24,652 bases of DNA from IMG/VR virus record IMGVR_UViG_3300018049_000138, positions 1-24,652 of that record; one strand, given 5' to 3'. Positions 4,883 to 12,812 of this stretch are shown piece after piece; the first letter of the stretch is position 1, and every line of letters begins with the position of its first letter. Both the position numbers and the translations under genes were made by a program. Below the pieces are notes generated by a model. It saw nothing but the letters and a program-made list of their open reading frames with translations. It searched no databases and was not told the origin of the DNA. The stretch is from a virus.

Positions 4883-5881
4883 TCAACTTGGCAATCCAAA
4901 GTAATTATTCAATTCATAGTTGATTTCTTGTAGTGAAAGCGCCTGAACATACGCAACATTGTTAAAGTGAACTGAGAAGTCAATAGCCTTCATTGCCTCT
5001 TTAACGTCTTGTCTTGGGATATCAAAGTACATGGTAGTTGTCTTTGCTTCATATTCTTGGTTTGGATCTAAGTCTTCACACTTACCACACGAATGTCCAA
5101 AGACAATCATCTGAAAGTTAGCGCCTGTGATTTTGTCGGGACGCTTTTGCATAACTTTTTCGTAAACTTCCTTCTCGAATTTTATTGTCTGGTCATCGAC
5201 AACGTGATAAAGTTCTTCAGTTACCTTTCTGAATACCGCAACCTCTTTTTTCTTTGGCTGCATCTTAGAAACCAAACCGTGGTCTTTGACCTTAAACTTG
5301 GGACGCTTATGTTTTTCTCGCTTCCAAATCTGAAAGACCGTATTCAGAACATCCTTCTTTGATTCTTCTTCATCGTCTGATCTGTAAAAGCAGTTCTTTG
5401 GCAACTCAATGTCAGATACAAGATGAAAATTCTTGTTCAAACTGTTTTGGGTTGACCATTTTCTCCAAGACTTTGGGATCAAATAGCAAATGTATTCGCA
5501 ATGACCTGCTGCGTGCTCAAAGAACTTCTTTGCTAATGAACTTGCCCTACCGAACGGCGGGTTTGTTATTGAAACCAAATCAGTCCTATCAAATTGAGTT
5601 TCAAGATAGTCTGCCTTCTTCACAAGAGGATGCTTTGGCTCAATGTCATAAGATAAGATGTTCTTGTCTTCAATACCAATACGATGAAAGCCTTTGATAA
5701 ACTCTCCGGTTCCGCCGCAAGGCTCAAGAATAGTACGACCTGAAAGGTCGATGTACTTGCGAACCTCATCTAAGCAAAGATCAACAACCTCGGGGGTGGT
5801 GTAATATTGTTCCTTGCCAGTTGTTCTTGTGTTGGCATACGACTGCTTGTCTTTGTGCCCTGCTTTCACATTATTGGACAT
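4883..5881 (-). CDS. N6-adenine DNA methyltransferase (partner of putative nuclease)
   Basis: A 332-residue SAM-dependent amino-methyltransferase. Motif I is ILEPCGGTGEF at about residues 51-61 and catalytic motif IV is NPPFG at about 107-111. Order I then IV with (N/D)PPF is typical of gamma-type N6-adenine methylases. The C-terminal third carries a CGKC pair near residue 270 and may be the target-recognition part. The ATG overlaps the stop of the upstream gene as TGATG; a TTG one codon earlier is a possible alternative start. The upstream gene looks like a PD-(D/E)XK nuclease, so the two form a restriction-modification-like pair. Both are more AT-rich than their neighbours. The recognition site cannot be read from sequence. 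Confidence 0.85.
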   Translation of the reverse strand: MSNNVKAGHKDKQSYANTRTTGKEQYYTTPEVVDLCLDEVRKYIDLSGRTILEPCGGTGEFIKGFHRIGIEDKNILSYDIEPKHPLVKKADYLETQFDRTDLVSITNPPFGRASSLAKKFFEHAAGHCEYICYLIPKSWRKWSTQNSLNKNFHLVSDIELPKNCFYRSDDEEESKKDVLNTVFQIWKREKHKRPKFKVKDHGLVSKMQPKKKEVAVFRKVTEELYHVVDDQTIKFEKEVYEKVMQKRPDKITGANFQMIVFGHSCGKCEDLDPNQEYEAKTTTMYFDIPRQDVKEAMKAIDFSVHFNNVAYVQALSLQEINYELNNYFGLPS

Positions 5882-6435
5882 CAAATCAGATCTCCTTGCT
5901 GATCATTATGAATACATTCCCATTCAGAAAAATTATCTGTTCTAGTATTTTTAAGCAGCCGAACACCTCTGAGTTCATCGGTTCCAACGTGCTCAAGAAC
6001 TTTATTGGTTGAATGCATAGTTAAACACTCAGCGTCCCATTCTTTTCTAGTTTTCCTCCAAATTCTAATGTGGTTTGGATAGAATCCAACTAGTGCAACT
6101 TCATCCCAGCCTTTCTGCTTTGGTCGCAATTGATTGAACCAAAGTTGCTCTTTAAGAAAGCCACGCTTTGTATATTCAAGATCTGCCTTAGAAGCCTTGA
6201 CTTCCGATTTAATCCAACTATCTGATGAAGATTGCCTATACATGAGATCGCCTTGATCAGAAATTATAATAACTTCATAACCTAGACTTTCAAGGTATTT
6301 TTTGTACGCATTTGTGCCATGCGAACCTTTGGAATAATTATTATTCAAAAACCAGTTTTCATGTTTAGAGTCCGTCCATAATTCTGGTATTGTAGAGATG
6401 CTTGAATTTATCTCTTCTGTCATGTCAATGATCAT
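5881..6435 (-). CDS. Putative PD-(D/E)XK restriction-type endonuclease
   Basis: A 184-residue, AT-rich protein with a possible PD-(D/E)XK core: D63 in the segment SDQGDLMYR, then E78-V-K80 in KSEVKAS. It is followed by the segment WFNQLRPKQKGWDEVALVGF (100-118) and a strand with IRIWR, the layout of several type II restriction enzyme cores. It sits directly before the methylase gene with overlapping codons. The ATG has AAGGAG six bases upstream, and a promoter at 6516-6543 lies inside the preceding gene. Nuclease function is inferred from motif and context; it could also be a modification-dependent or inactive nuclease. Confidence 0.6.
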   Translation of the reverse strand: MIIDMTEEINSSISTIPELWTDSKHENWFLNNNYSKGSHGTNAYKKYLESLGYEVIIISDQGDLMYRQSSSDSWIKSEVKASKADLEYTKRGFLKEQLWFNQLRPKQKGWDEVALVGFYPNHIRIWRKTRKEWDAECLTMHSTNKVLEHVGTDELRGVRLLKNTRTDNFSEWECIHNDQQGDLI

Positions 6436-6438
6436 TGT

Positions 6439-6702
6439 TCACTCCTTTAGTCTTGTTTTGAGTATCTTGGCTCGGTGACGACCGCCCTGTAGGACGACCA
6501 CCACGTCACACTTAGAATATAACACGTTGCGTAGTGTTGTCAAGTCAGGATCGACCCATCCGTTCTCGGTCTGGAGCATCACACGACTCTGCCCTCGGTT
6601 TGCGAGACGGATCGCATCACGATAAGCGGCAGCCAACGACGAGTACACGCCGTGGAAGGTGTCGTCCCCGTCAAAGAGACAGTAGGTATAAATCTTGGTC
6701 AT
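6439..6702 (-). CDS. Protein of unknown function
   Basis: An 87-residue alpha/beta protein beginning MTKIYTYCLFDGDDTFHGVY, with a helix AAAYRDAIRLANRG and a strand CDVVVVLQGG before a basic C-terminus. The pattern (a strand, a short residue-by-residue helix, then a variable strand) recurs in small phage proteins of unknown function. It overlaps the upstream gene as ATGA. A promoter for the restriction-like pair is embedded in its codons at 6516-6543. No function can be assigned. Confidence 0.72.
   Translation of the reverse strand: MTKIYTYCLFDGDDTFHGVYSSLAAAYRDAIRLANRGQSRVMLQTENGWVDPDLTTLRNVLYSKCDVVVVLQGGRHRAKILKTRLKE
6516..6543 (-). promoter_or_regulatory. Internal promoter for the nuclease/methylase pair
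   Basis: TTGACA at 6543-6538, a 16-bp spacer, and TATATT at 6521-6516, inside the coding region at 6439-6702. It points at the nuclease gene that starts at 6435 and would let the pair be expressed independently of the long upstream operon. The boxes fit well, but being inside a gene it is less certain than the intergenic sites. Confidence 0.6.
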
Positions 6703-6929
6703 TTACCACACGCTTTACACCTCGATGCAAACTTCTTTCGCTTTTCTTTCATACCTATTTTTATTTTTTTAAAGTTCTCGACCCTATCCTTGACCACTTT
6801 GCCGTTGTGGAGTGCCTTGATGTGTGTGCCTGTGTAGGCACCGCAGAGAACGATTGCCTGCGAGGGCACATAGAAGATGTATTCGCCGGGGTGTGGCTTG
6901 TCTTCGTCTGTAATGTCGTAGAATTCCAT
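6699..6929 (-). CDS. Protein of unknown function
   Basis: A 76-residue protein beginning MEFYDITDEDKPHPGEYIFY. It has an N-terminal beta-rich segment with P-G-E-Y-I-F, a G-A-Y-T-G-T-H turn, and a very basic C-terminus (KKIKIGMKEKRKKFASRC) ending in CKACGK. The Cys pair could be half of a zinc site. The start overlaps the nucleotidyltransferase stop (TAATG) and the stop overlaps the next start (ATGA). The basic tail suggests contact with nucleic acid, without further evidence. Confidence 0.7.
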   Translation of the reverse strand: MEFYDITDEDKPHPGEYIFYVPSQAIVLCGAYTGTHIKALHNGKVVKDRVENFKKIKIGMKEKRKKFASRCKACGK

Positions 6930-7849
6930 TAATCGTCCAAGGTCATAGATTGGTCGTAGGCTTTGTACTTTAGTTTGGTTAGTGTGTCGAGGAGTTCGTT
7001 TCTTCTCAACAACTTGAAGGCAATGTTCTCGGGGCTGAATTCCATTTCCTCTGTTTCGAGCCCTGCTTGCCTCATAGAGCGGATTTTATTTTTGATCCTA
7101 TCAACGTGTCGCATAACTTTTTCAAACTCGCCAGAGTTGAACAGACGCTCCACAGAGGCTATTTGTTGCTCTATGTCGGAAGCCTTTTTCTTGGCTGTCT
7201 CCAAGTCAATAGAGCGATCAATCTGTTCGGGGTGCTGAACCCACTCGTCGTTCATTACGGAGTAGATTCCAGAAGAAGAATGTTCTTCGTCTATGTCCTC
7301 AACGTAGAGTTCTACATCATAGCCCTTGATCTTTATGTTGTGTAGTTCGTTCCAGCGTAGGCGCTTGGAATCAAACATTTCTTTTACAAGATCTTTGTTA
7401 TCGTCAATGTCTGTAAAGTCTACGACTATGTGTAGGTCTATGTCGGAATACTTTGACCAGTTGTAGTTTGCGAGAGAGCCTGTGAAGCGAACGTCTTTGA
7501 TCTCAACAGGGAACGGAAGGTTATCAACAAAGTCCTCTGCGATCTCCATTAGACGCTCTTTGATGTGTGGCTTGAGTTCGTCACCATTCCAAAGGCGTGG
7601 CTCTAACTGATCGTTCATTGGGAAGCCTTCGGGATCAACCTCAAGGACTTCTTCAAAGCGATACTTATCAGTTCCGAAAGAAACCTTGCCTTTGTAGGGG
7701 TCGCTCGCAATCTGGCTTTTAATGCCTTGCTTGCCGGTGTACATCTTGCCGTTACGCTTGCGTTGGTTTTTCAACTGACGCTGCGCTGCGTTACCCATAA
7801 TTTGTGATGGCTCTGGTCGCTTACGCTGGTCCACTTTCTTCTGGCTCAT
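6929..7849 (-). CDS. Nucleotidyltransferase-fold protein
   Basis: A 306-residue protein with a pol-beta-type nucleotidyltransferase core: G124-S125 in FTGSLANYNWSKYSDIDLHI followed by D136 and D138, with a likely third carboxylate in GYDVELYVED near residue 173. The first 60 residues are basic and low in structure. The last 100 (from SIDLETAKKKASDIEQQIAS) are helical and may form a coiled coil. Proteins of this type transfer a nucleotide to RNA, protein or small molecules; the substrate here is unknown. The start at 7849, with GAGG upstream, gives a 29-base overlap with the previous gene; no internal ATG has a better ribosome site. Confidence 0.8.
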   Translation of the reverse strand: MSQKKVDQRKRPEPSQIMGNAAQRQLKNQRKRNGKMYTGKQGIKSQIASDPYKGKVSFGTDKYRFEEVLEVDPEGFPMNDQLEPRLWNGDELKPHIKERLMEIAEDFVDNLPFPVEIKDVRFTGSLANYNWSKYSDIDLHIVVDFTDIDDNKDLVKEMFDSKRLRWNELHNIKIKGYDVELYVEDIDEEHSSSGIYSVMNDEWVQHPEQIDRSIDLETAKKKASDIEQQIASVERLFNSGEFEKVMRHVDRIKNKIRSMRQAGLETEEMEFSPENIAFKLLRRNELLDTLTKLKYKAYDQSMTLDD

Positions 7850-8192
7850 TCTTCTTTACCTCTCCTGTCGCAGTGTAAATAGTCTGTCGTCCGTCATCAT
7901 AGGTGATAATTGTTCCGTTTGTTGGGTGGGAACTGACGTGAATCTTGATAAAGTCGTCAAAATTATCAAAGAAAGCAATGCTTCCTCTTGGTGCTGGCGT
8001 GAGCCAGTGGATAACAGTGTGTCCTGTTGCGAACACACAGCCTTCAATTACGACACCTTCACCAGAGATTCCTGTTTCGTCACTTTGACGACAAACGGTA
8101 AAGGTAGTCATGCCCTGCTGGGCTTTGTTGGTCAACTTCTTAGGCTTGAGGTTTTCTACCTCGGTGTTGACAGCCTCTGCTGTTTCTGACAT
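7821..8192 (-). CDS. Protein of unknown function
   Basis: A 123-residue protein with flexible ends (acidic start, acidic Pro-rich finish) around a beta-rich core of about residues 28-107. Visible strands include TTFTVCRQSD, GVVIEGCVF, GTIITYDDGR and QTIYTATGEV. A C-x-R-Q-S-D-E-T-G-I-S-G-E-G-V-V-I pattern suggests a small barrel. The start overlaps the coiled-coil gene stop (TAATG). It is not recognised as a known family and could be a minor virion or regulatory protein. Confidence 0.68.
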   Translation of the reverse strand: MSETAEAVNTEVENLKPKKLTNKAQQGMTTFTVCRQSDETGISGEGVVIEGCVFATGHTVIHWLTPAPRGSIAFFDNFDDFIKIHVSSHPTNGTIITYDDGRQTIYTATGEVKKNEPEESGPA

Positions 8193-8434
8193 TAGGCTTC
8201 TCCTGCTGGTTTTGCCTTCATTAGTTCATCAATAAAATAGTTGTCTAGTGCGTCTTGTAGCGCATTCTCGGATTCTATTTCATCTTCGCACATTTCCATT
8301 TGTTTTTCTTTGTGCTTCTCAACCATTAGTTCGATCACTTTTAGTCTCTCACGAATGGTTTTGAGGTTTACGTCAATCGTTTCTATTCTGCCCGTTACTT
8401 CTTCGTAGGGGCAATCTTTCTTCTTGTCGTCCAT
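8192..8434 (-). CDS. Coiled-coil protein
   Basis: An 80-residue, highly charged helical protein. VTGRIETIDVNLKTIRERLK and the following helix show heptad spacing of I, V and L residues, consistent with a coiled coil, and the C-terminal half is acidic. A longer frame opens at 8485 but would overlap the protease gene. The chosen ATG has AAGGAG seven bases upstream and lies just after the protease stop. Function unknown. Confidence 0.72.
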   Translation of the reverse strand: MDDKKKDCPYEEVTGRIETIDVNLKTIRERLKVIELMVEKHKEKQMEMCEDEIESENALQDALDNYFIDELMKAKPAGEA

Positions 8435-8438
8435 AGGG

Positions 8439-9179
8439 TTACTCCTTGAAAATTTCAGCCCAATCAATAGCCCAAGTGGGAACAATGATCACAAAGTTGT
8501 TTAGAATCTGGGTTCCTTCCTTTGTTCTTCCCACATCAAGAGCCATTACAATTCCGATTAGACTTCCCTTCTCGTCAAACACGCCAGATCCAGACGCGCC
8601 AGACCAAGCGTAAGATTGCAAGATTAAATAGTCAGGACCAGCCCCAGCAATAGTTCCTACCCATGTTGTCGGTCCCGTGCTATTAGGATAACCCGTGTAG
8701 TAAGCCTTGTCAAGGATGTTGAAACTCTTTCTTGGGTTTGCTAATGCTCTTGGGATCTTGACTGCTTTTCTTGTCGGCATTTCCTCAACCTCGATCACGG
8801 CATAGTCAACTTTTCTATCTATGTAAAGCAAATCAATACAATTGACCTGAGAATCCAAGTAAGAGATCTTGATTCCTACGCACTCACCGATAATTCCGTG
8901 GGCGGAGGTCAAGACATAGAAGCGATTGTTGTAGGTTATGTAGGTTCCGCTCAAGGCAGAGAGCGCGAACACCTCTCCACCAAGCGAGAACACCTGAACG
9001 ACCGATTCTGTTGATCTTGTAACGGCTTTCTTCTCATTGATTGTGTAGGAACTGGACATTCCTTCTGTTGTGTGAAAGCCTTTTGGCGAGACAGGAACAT
9101 AGAACAAATGTGCTGCAAGCATCGCCCCCGTAAAGATTCCAGCCAACATGACTTTGAAGGCGGTGCTTAGTGATTTCAT
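8439..9179 (-). CDS. Exported trypsin-like serine protease
   Basis: A 246-residue protein with a hydrophobic N-terminal segment (about residues 8-27), either a signal peptide or a membrane anchor, then a trypsin/HtrA-type protease fold. The triad is visible: H94 in LTSAHG, D125 in KVDYAVIE, and S196 in the oxyanion loop WSGASGSGVFD. No PDZ domain follows, so it is not a full DegP. It is expected to act in the periplasm or at the membrane. The ATG lies after a ribosome site (AGGAGAACAG), ten bases after the 972-residue gene stop. Possible roles include envelope remodelling, blocking other phages or processing virion proteins; none is shown by the sequence. Confidence 0.85.
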   Translation of the reverse strand: MKSLSTAFKVMLAGIFTGAMLAAHLFYVPVSPKGFHTTEGMSSSYTINEKKAVTRSTESVVQVFSLGGEVFALSALSGTYITYNNRFYVLTSAHGIIGECVGIKISYLDSQVNCIDLLYIDRKVDYAVIEVEEMPTRKAVKIPRALANPRKSFNILDKAYYTGYPNSTGPTTWVGTIAGAGPDYLILQSYAWSGASGSGVFDEKGSLIGIVMALDVGRTKEGTQILNNFVIIVPTWAIDWAEIFKE

Positions 9180-9188
9180 TCTGTTCTC

Positions 9189-12107
9189 CTAGACTTGGCG
9201 CTGGTAAGAAATGAACACTGGAACTTCCTCAACTCCTGCTTTGATTGCGTAGCGCAAATCATCCTCATTTCCAGTTATCTTTGCTCTCCCGTTCTTGCCG
9301 ATCGCTAAGTAAATAGGATCGCGAGGTCCGTTTTTGATAAAGTTTTCATAACCTGCGTCAAAGTGGTGTCCGTGCTTGCGTGCCTCGCGACCGCATAGGT
9401 GCTCCAAGTCAGCCACCGGCATCATCACGCTGTAACGTGTTAGGTTGATGTTGGTTGGCTGGTCGTACATAACCCCACCCTCAACCCAGTCGTCAATTAG
9501 ACCTTGGATTGTTGGTCTTGGTGTTGTTCTCGGAGCGGACGGACGCTGTGAATAAGCAGCGTAGTATTCCTCAAGCCTTTGCTTGCTGTTGGAAACCAAG
9601 TCGGCACGCTCAACTTTGTGAATGCGAATGTCCGAACTAATCTTGTGGATCTGTGGTAAGAGAACTTGCTTGACCCATTCGTTTCTTGGCGTCTGCCCTT
9701 GTAGAGCAAACTTTAGACGCTGTAAAGATACGGTTCTGTTGGCTTGTGTTCTCTTTGTTTCACCGACGGTTCTAACGGTCGTCACATCAGGGATCGCACG
9801 AACGATGTTGTGAATGTCGGTCATTTCATAGCCTTGACCGAGAGGGTAGGACATAACAAAGTCAATCTCGTAGAGACGAACGTCAAGTGGGTTTGCTCTC
9901 GCTTCCTCAACAGGGAGACTTGTGTCTGAACCTGTCCTCTGTTGATAGACTTCTTCTGCTTTCTTCACTTCTGCTCTAACGCCTCGCTCAAAGCCCTTGA
10001 TCATTACATCAAAGTGGTTGTCATAGTATTCGATGTAAGGCCCAAGAACAGGGAAGGTGTTCTTGTCCATAATAATTGTAATCTTGTAATTGATGGAGGG
10101 TGGTGTTCCCTTGCCTGCTGGGGTTGTGGTGATGCCGATTTGGGCATCCTGCTCTATGATCTCGAATGCCTTGTCGAAAGTATCGTCTGGGATTTCTTTG
10201 TATTTTTCTCCAAAGTTCAGTTTCATCTGGTTTTTGGCGAAAGCCTGTGCTTGGCGGTCGTAGTTAAACACGGTGTCCAAGAACTCGCGTCTTAGTTCGT
10301 AGCCCCAGTAAGATCCATTGTGTTGCCTAAAGAGTGATCGGTTGAAGCCAACCTGTTTGAGTGCCTGCATTTGTTCTTCGGTTGCCTTGAACAAGACACC
10401 AGAGGCAAACAATTCTATTGTGCCTCTTTTTGCTTTAGTTGAGGATGCGACCGTAAAGTTGTTGAATTCTTCTTCAGCCCTATCGGCGTAGCCCTTAAGA
10501 TCCGGGCGCTTTGCAAGTTTTCTTGAAACTAGAAGGTCTTCAATTGCGTCAAGCGAGTCGTCAAGATCATCTACCATCTCGTTGACGGTTTCATACCATT
10601 CTCCGAACGCTTCTGCGTCGGTGGCGTTCAAATTATCACCAGTCCAGTCGTCAAACAATCGACCAATGTCCCAAATAACAACGTAAGTACCAGAGCCCTT
10701 GGTCAATTGCTCGCGATCTTCTCTCATTAGGCTCGACATGTTATCGGCTCTAATGAATGCCTGAGTGTAGTTGTCTGCTTTGACCAAGTAAGCATAAGCC
10801 TGATGGTAATGATGCGCGTCTTTTATAATTTCGTTTCTATCTTCTTCCTTGAAGATCTCCATTATTGCTTCTTCTATCTCGTCAGCGAGGGCAAGGTCTG
10901 CGCTGTTTTCGGAGCCAACAGCAAAAAAAGTACGCATCGCTTCTTCAGACAAATCAAATGGGAGTTTGGAAGCAATAGAACTTACGCTGGCAGCCCACAT
11001 AGGGGTGTCGCCATCATACCCGTCCATTGTGTCAATTGAAACACCATCAAAATCTACCTGCTGGAAATAATCTGATCTTTTCCAATCGTTCTCAAGGCGC
11101 TCTACTTCTTCTCTGAACTCTTCCATTCTTTTCTCGAATGAACCCTCGAAAGAAATACCGGTGTTCTCATCAAGCCATTGTCCGAGTTCTTCAAACTCTT
11201 CGGGCTCATTTGAATACTCGCCGGTTTCTGCTAACTTCTCAGCACCTGTAATCTCGATGAATGTCGCAATGTGATTCCATAGTTCTCGTGGTGGGCAAGT
11301 ATTCTGGCGACCCTTGATTTGGTAGATGGTTTCGTCGTGCGCGTTGTAAGCAATAGTAACGTAAGACTTGGAGGATTTCTGTCCCGACTCTTTCTTGCGT
11401 AGTGAATAAAGTGTGCCCCGTTCATCAGTTCCGCAGTGGCCCATTCTATCGCCTTCCATTTTACACTGATAGGTGTCGAGGTCGTACCAGTAGGAGCCAT
11501 CGTCAAATACGTGCATAATCTGATCTGGATCCTCACGAGTCTGCTGATAGTCAAAGCACACTTGTTCAGCCTCTATTTGATCACTCGGTGGGATTGACTT
11601 GATCATTTCGTAGTTGTTTGGGTTCTGGTTGAGAGTAATAATAACATTCTCAATGCGACTACTAAACCAGCGCCAAATTCTCATTTCAAGATTTTTGAGA
11701 CCAAGTAAAGCCTGTCTGGCTTGCTCCTCGGAGAATCCTCCCTTCTTTACAGCCTTTACAAACTGACGCTTTGCCTTTGGCCATTTAGCAGCAGGCTGCG
11801 TTGTGTAAACAGAAATCAAATTAGTCAGGAGATTGTAACCGCCTTCTTCTGGCGGCTTCTGGAATGCTCTACCGCGTTCTTCGATTATCTTACCGGCGAG
11901 ATATTCAAACCAACCATAACTGGAAAGTCTCTTTCCTTCAAGAGACTTCCAAGCATTACCAACCCACACGCGGCTTTTCTCACTTGCCTCTGGTAGTTTA
12001 TCCTTGATCTCTTGTTGGATGTTTTCATCCAAACCTATGTCGGCTAGACCCTCTATTAGGATTTCTTCGTGTAAGTGCTTAAACCATTTATCAGTCGCAA
12101 AAGACAT
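9189..12107 (-). CDS. 972-residue multidomain protein with MGHC motif
   Basis: The largest gene here. Residues 200-285 contain DGSYWYDLDTYQCKMEGDRM, then MGHC (222-225), LYSLRKK and IYQIKGRQN, a pattern like the PcfJ-type and cyanophage-type proteins with M-x-H-C and G-x-x-N motifs. The stretch MTDIHNIVRAIPDVTTVRTV, around residue 780, resembles a ferredoxin-like module found in marine phage proteins. The C-terminus (DPIYLAIGKNGRAKITGNED, then AGVEEVPVFIS) resembles the N-terminal fold of ParB-like proteins. The middle is acidic and helical. It starts at an ATG with AGGAG upstream and lies between a cupin and a secreted protease. A structural or DNA-handling role is possible; no function is established. 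Confidence 0.75.
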   Translation of the reverse strand: MSFATDKWFKHLHEEILIEGLADIGLDENIQQEIKDKLPEASEKSRVWVGNAWKSLEGKRLSSYGWFEYLAGKIIEERGRAFQKPPEEGGYNLLTNLISVYTTQPAAKWPKAKRQFVKAVKKGGFSEEQARQALLGLKNLEMRIWRWFSSRIENVIITLNQNPNNYEMIKSIPPSDQIEAEQVCFDYQQTREDPDQIMHVFDDGSYWYDLDTYQCKMEGDRMGHCGTDERGTLYSLRKKESGQKSSKSYVTIAYNAHDETIYQIKGRQNTCPPRELWNHIATFIEITGAEKLAETGEYSNEPEEFEELGQWLDENTGISFEGSFEKRMEEFREEVERLENDWKRSDYFQQVDFDGVSIDTMDGYDGDTPMWAASVSSIASKLPFDLSEEAMRTFFAVGSENSADLALADEIEEAIMEIFKEEDRNEIIKDAHHYHQAYAYLVKADNYTQAFIRADNMSSLMREDREQLTKGSGTYVVIWDIGRLFDDWTGDNLNATDAEAFGEWYETVNEMVDDLDDSLDAIEDLLVSRKLAKRPDLKGYADRAEEEFNNFTVASSTKAKRGTIELFASGVLFKATEEQMQALKQVGFNRSLFRQHNGSYWGYELRREFLDTVFNYDRQAQAFAKNQMKLNFGEKYKEIPDDTFDKAFEIIEQDAQIGITTTPAGKGTPPSINYKITIIMDKNTFPVLGPYIEYYDNHFDVMIKGFERGVRAEVKKAEEVYQQRTGSDTSLPVEEARANPLDVRLYEIDFVMSYPLGQGYEMTDIHNIVRAIPDVTTVRTVGETKRTQANRTVSLQRLKFALQGQTPRNEWVKQVLLPQIHKISSDIRIHKVERADLVSNSKQRLEEYYAAYSQRPSAPRTTPRPTIQGLIDDWVEGGVMYDQPTNINLTRYSVMMPVADLEHLCGREARKHGHHFDAGYENFIKNGPRDPIYLAIGKNGRAKITGNEDDLRYAIKAGVEEVPVFISYQRQV

Positions 12108-12138
12108 CTATTTTCTCCTGTTTCCCAATAAATAGTTT

Positions 12139-12468
12139 CTATCTTTGATAGTCGTCTTCTAATCTCACAACATCATCAAGATGTGGAGTGCTGACCTCCA
12201 TTATCTCAACGTCGCTTTCGTTAGCGCCGAAACGATGGACCTGTAACGGATTGACGTGGAAAGACTGACCGGGCGTTAGTTTGGTGATTCCACCACTCCC
12301 GTCATAAATGTAGAGAGTGCCCGAGACTACATAAACAGTCTCCTCTTTCACTCTATGGAATTGTAACGATAGTCTGTGTCCTGCGTTGATGTGTAGGAGT
12401 TTGCCTACATAGTTTGGTGTTTCTGCCCAGATGACCTCATGTCCCCAAGGCTTTTCTACTTTTCTCAT
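12139..12468 (-). CDS. Cupin, mannose-6-phosphate isomerase type
   Basis: A 109-residue single-domain cupin resembling the C-terminal domain of type II phosphomannose isomerase/mannose-1-phosphate guanylyltransferases. It reads KPWGHEVIW at the start, then LSLQFHRVKEETVYVVSG with metal-binding H38 and E42/E43, P-x-x-V-HRF near 78, and ends STPHLDDVVRLEDDY as in that family. Members isomerise or bind sugar phosphates; the activity of phage stand-alone forms is not known. It overlaps the upstream membrane protein by four bases. Family assignment is confident; the substrate is not. Confidence 0.83.
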   Translation of the reverse strand: MRKVEKPWGHEVIWAETPNYVGKLLHINAGHRLSLQFHRVKEETVYVVSGTLYIYDGSGGITKLTPGQSFHVNPLQVHRFGANESDVEIMEVSTPHLDDVVRLEDDYQR

Positions 12469-12812
12469 TTGAACCTCATTTGGATGTAGATAATTGTGGT
12501 CGCAAGTGCAACCGAAATCATGTTCTTCGGTGTGAAGAACTTTTCTCCCATGAAATACCAGAAAAGAACTGGCATTATAGCAAACGAGAGCGCAAAGATG
12601 TAGAATCTTGGAGCCCAGCCGCTCTGGAAGAATTCATAGGCATAGCGTAGCCCGTAAATGAAACATAGTGCTGACGGAATTGCTGTGCAAATCGCAATCC
12701 ATAGTGTGTGTTCTCTTGCCCAATCCCAGACGAACTGAGAATAAGAACTAAACCATGTGATGCCTTGTCCGAGAATGAAAAGGCAGGTTGCGATTGCGAG
12801 TTTGTCATACAT
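12465..12812 (-). CDS. Small integral membrane protein, about four segments
   Basis: A 115-residue, Trp- and Phe-rich hydrophobic protein with about four membrane segments: near residues 4-24, 38-58, 70-88 and 96-112. Charged residues are few and lie in the short loops (WDWAREH, GEKFFTPK). It overlaps both neighbours by a few bases. No holin signature or known family is recognised. A holin is possible on size and topology, but no endolysin gene is nearby, so this stays open. Confidence 0.72.
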   Translation of the reverse strand: MYDKLAIATCLFILGQGITWFSSYSQFVWDWAREHTLWIAICTAIPSALCFIYGLRYAYEFFQSGWAPRFYIFALSFAIMPVLFWYFMGEKFFTPKNMISVALATTIIYIQMRFK

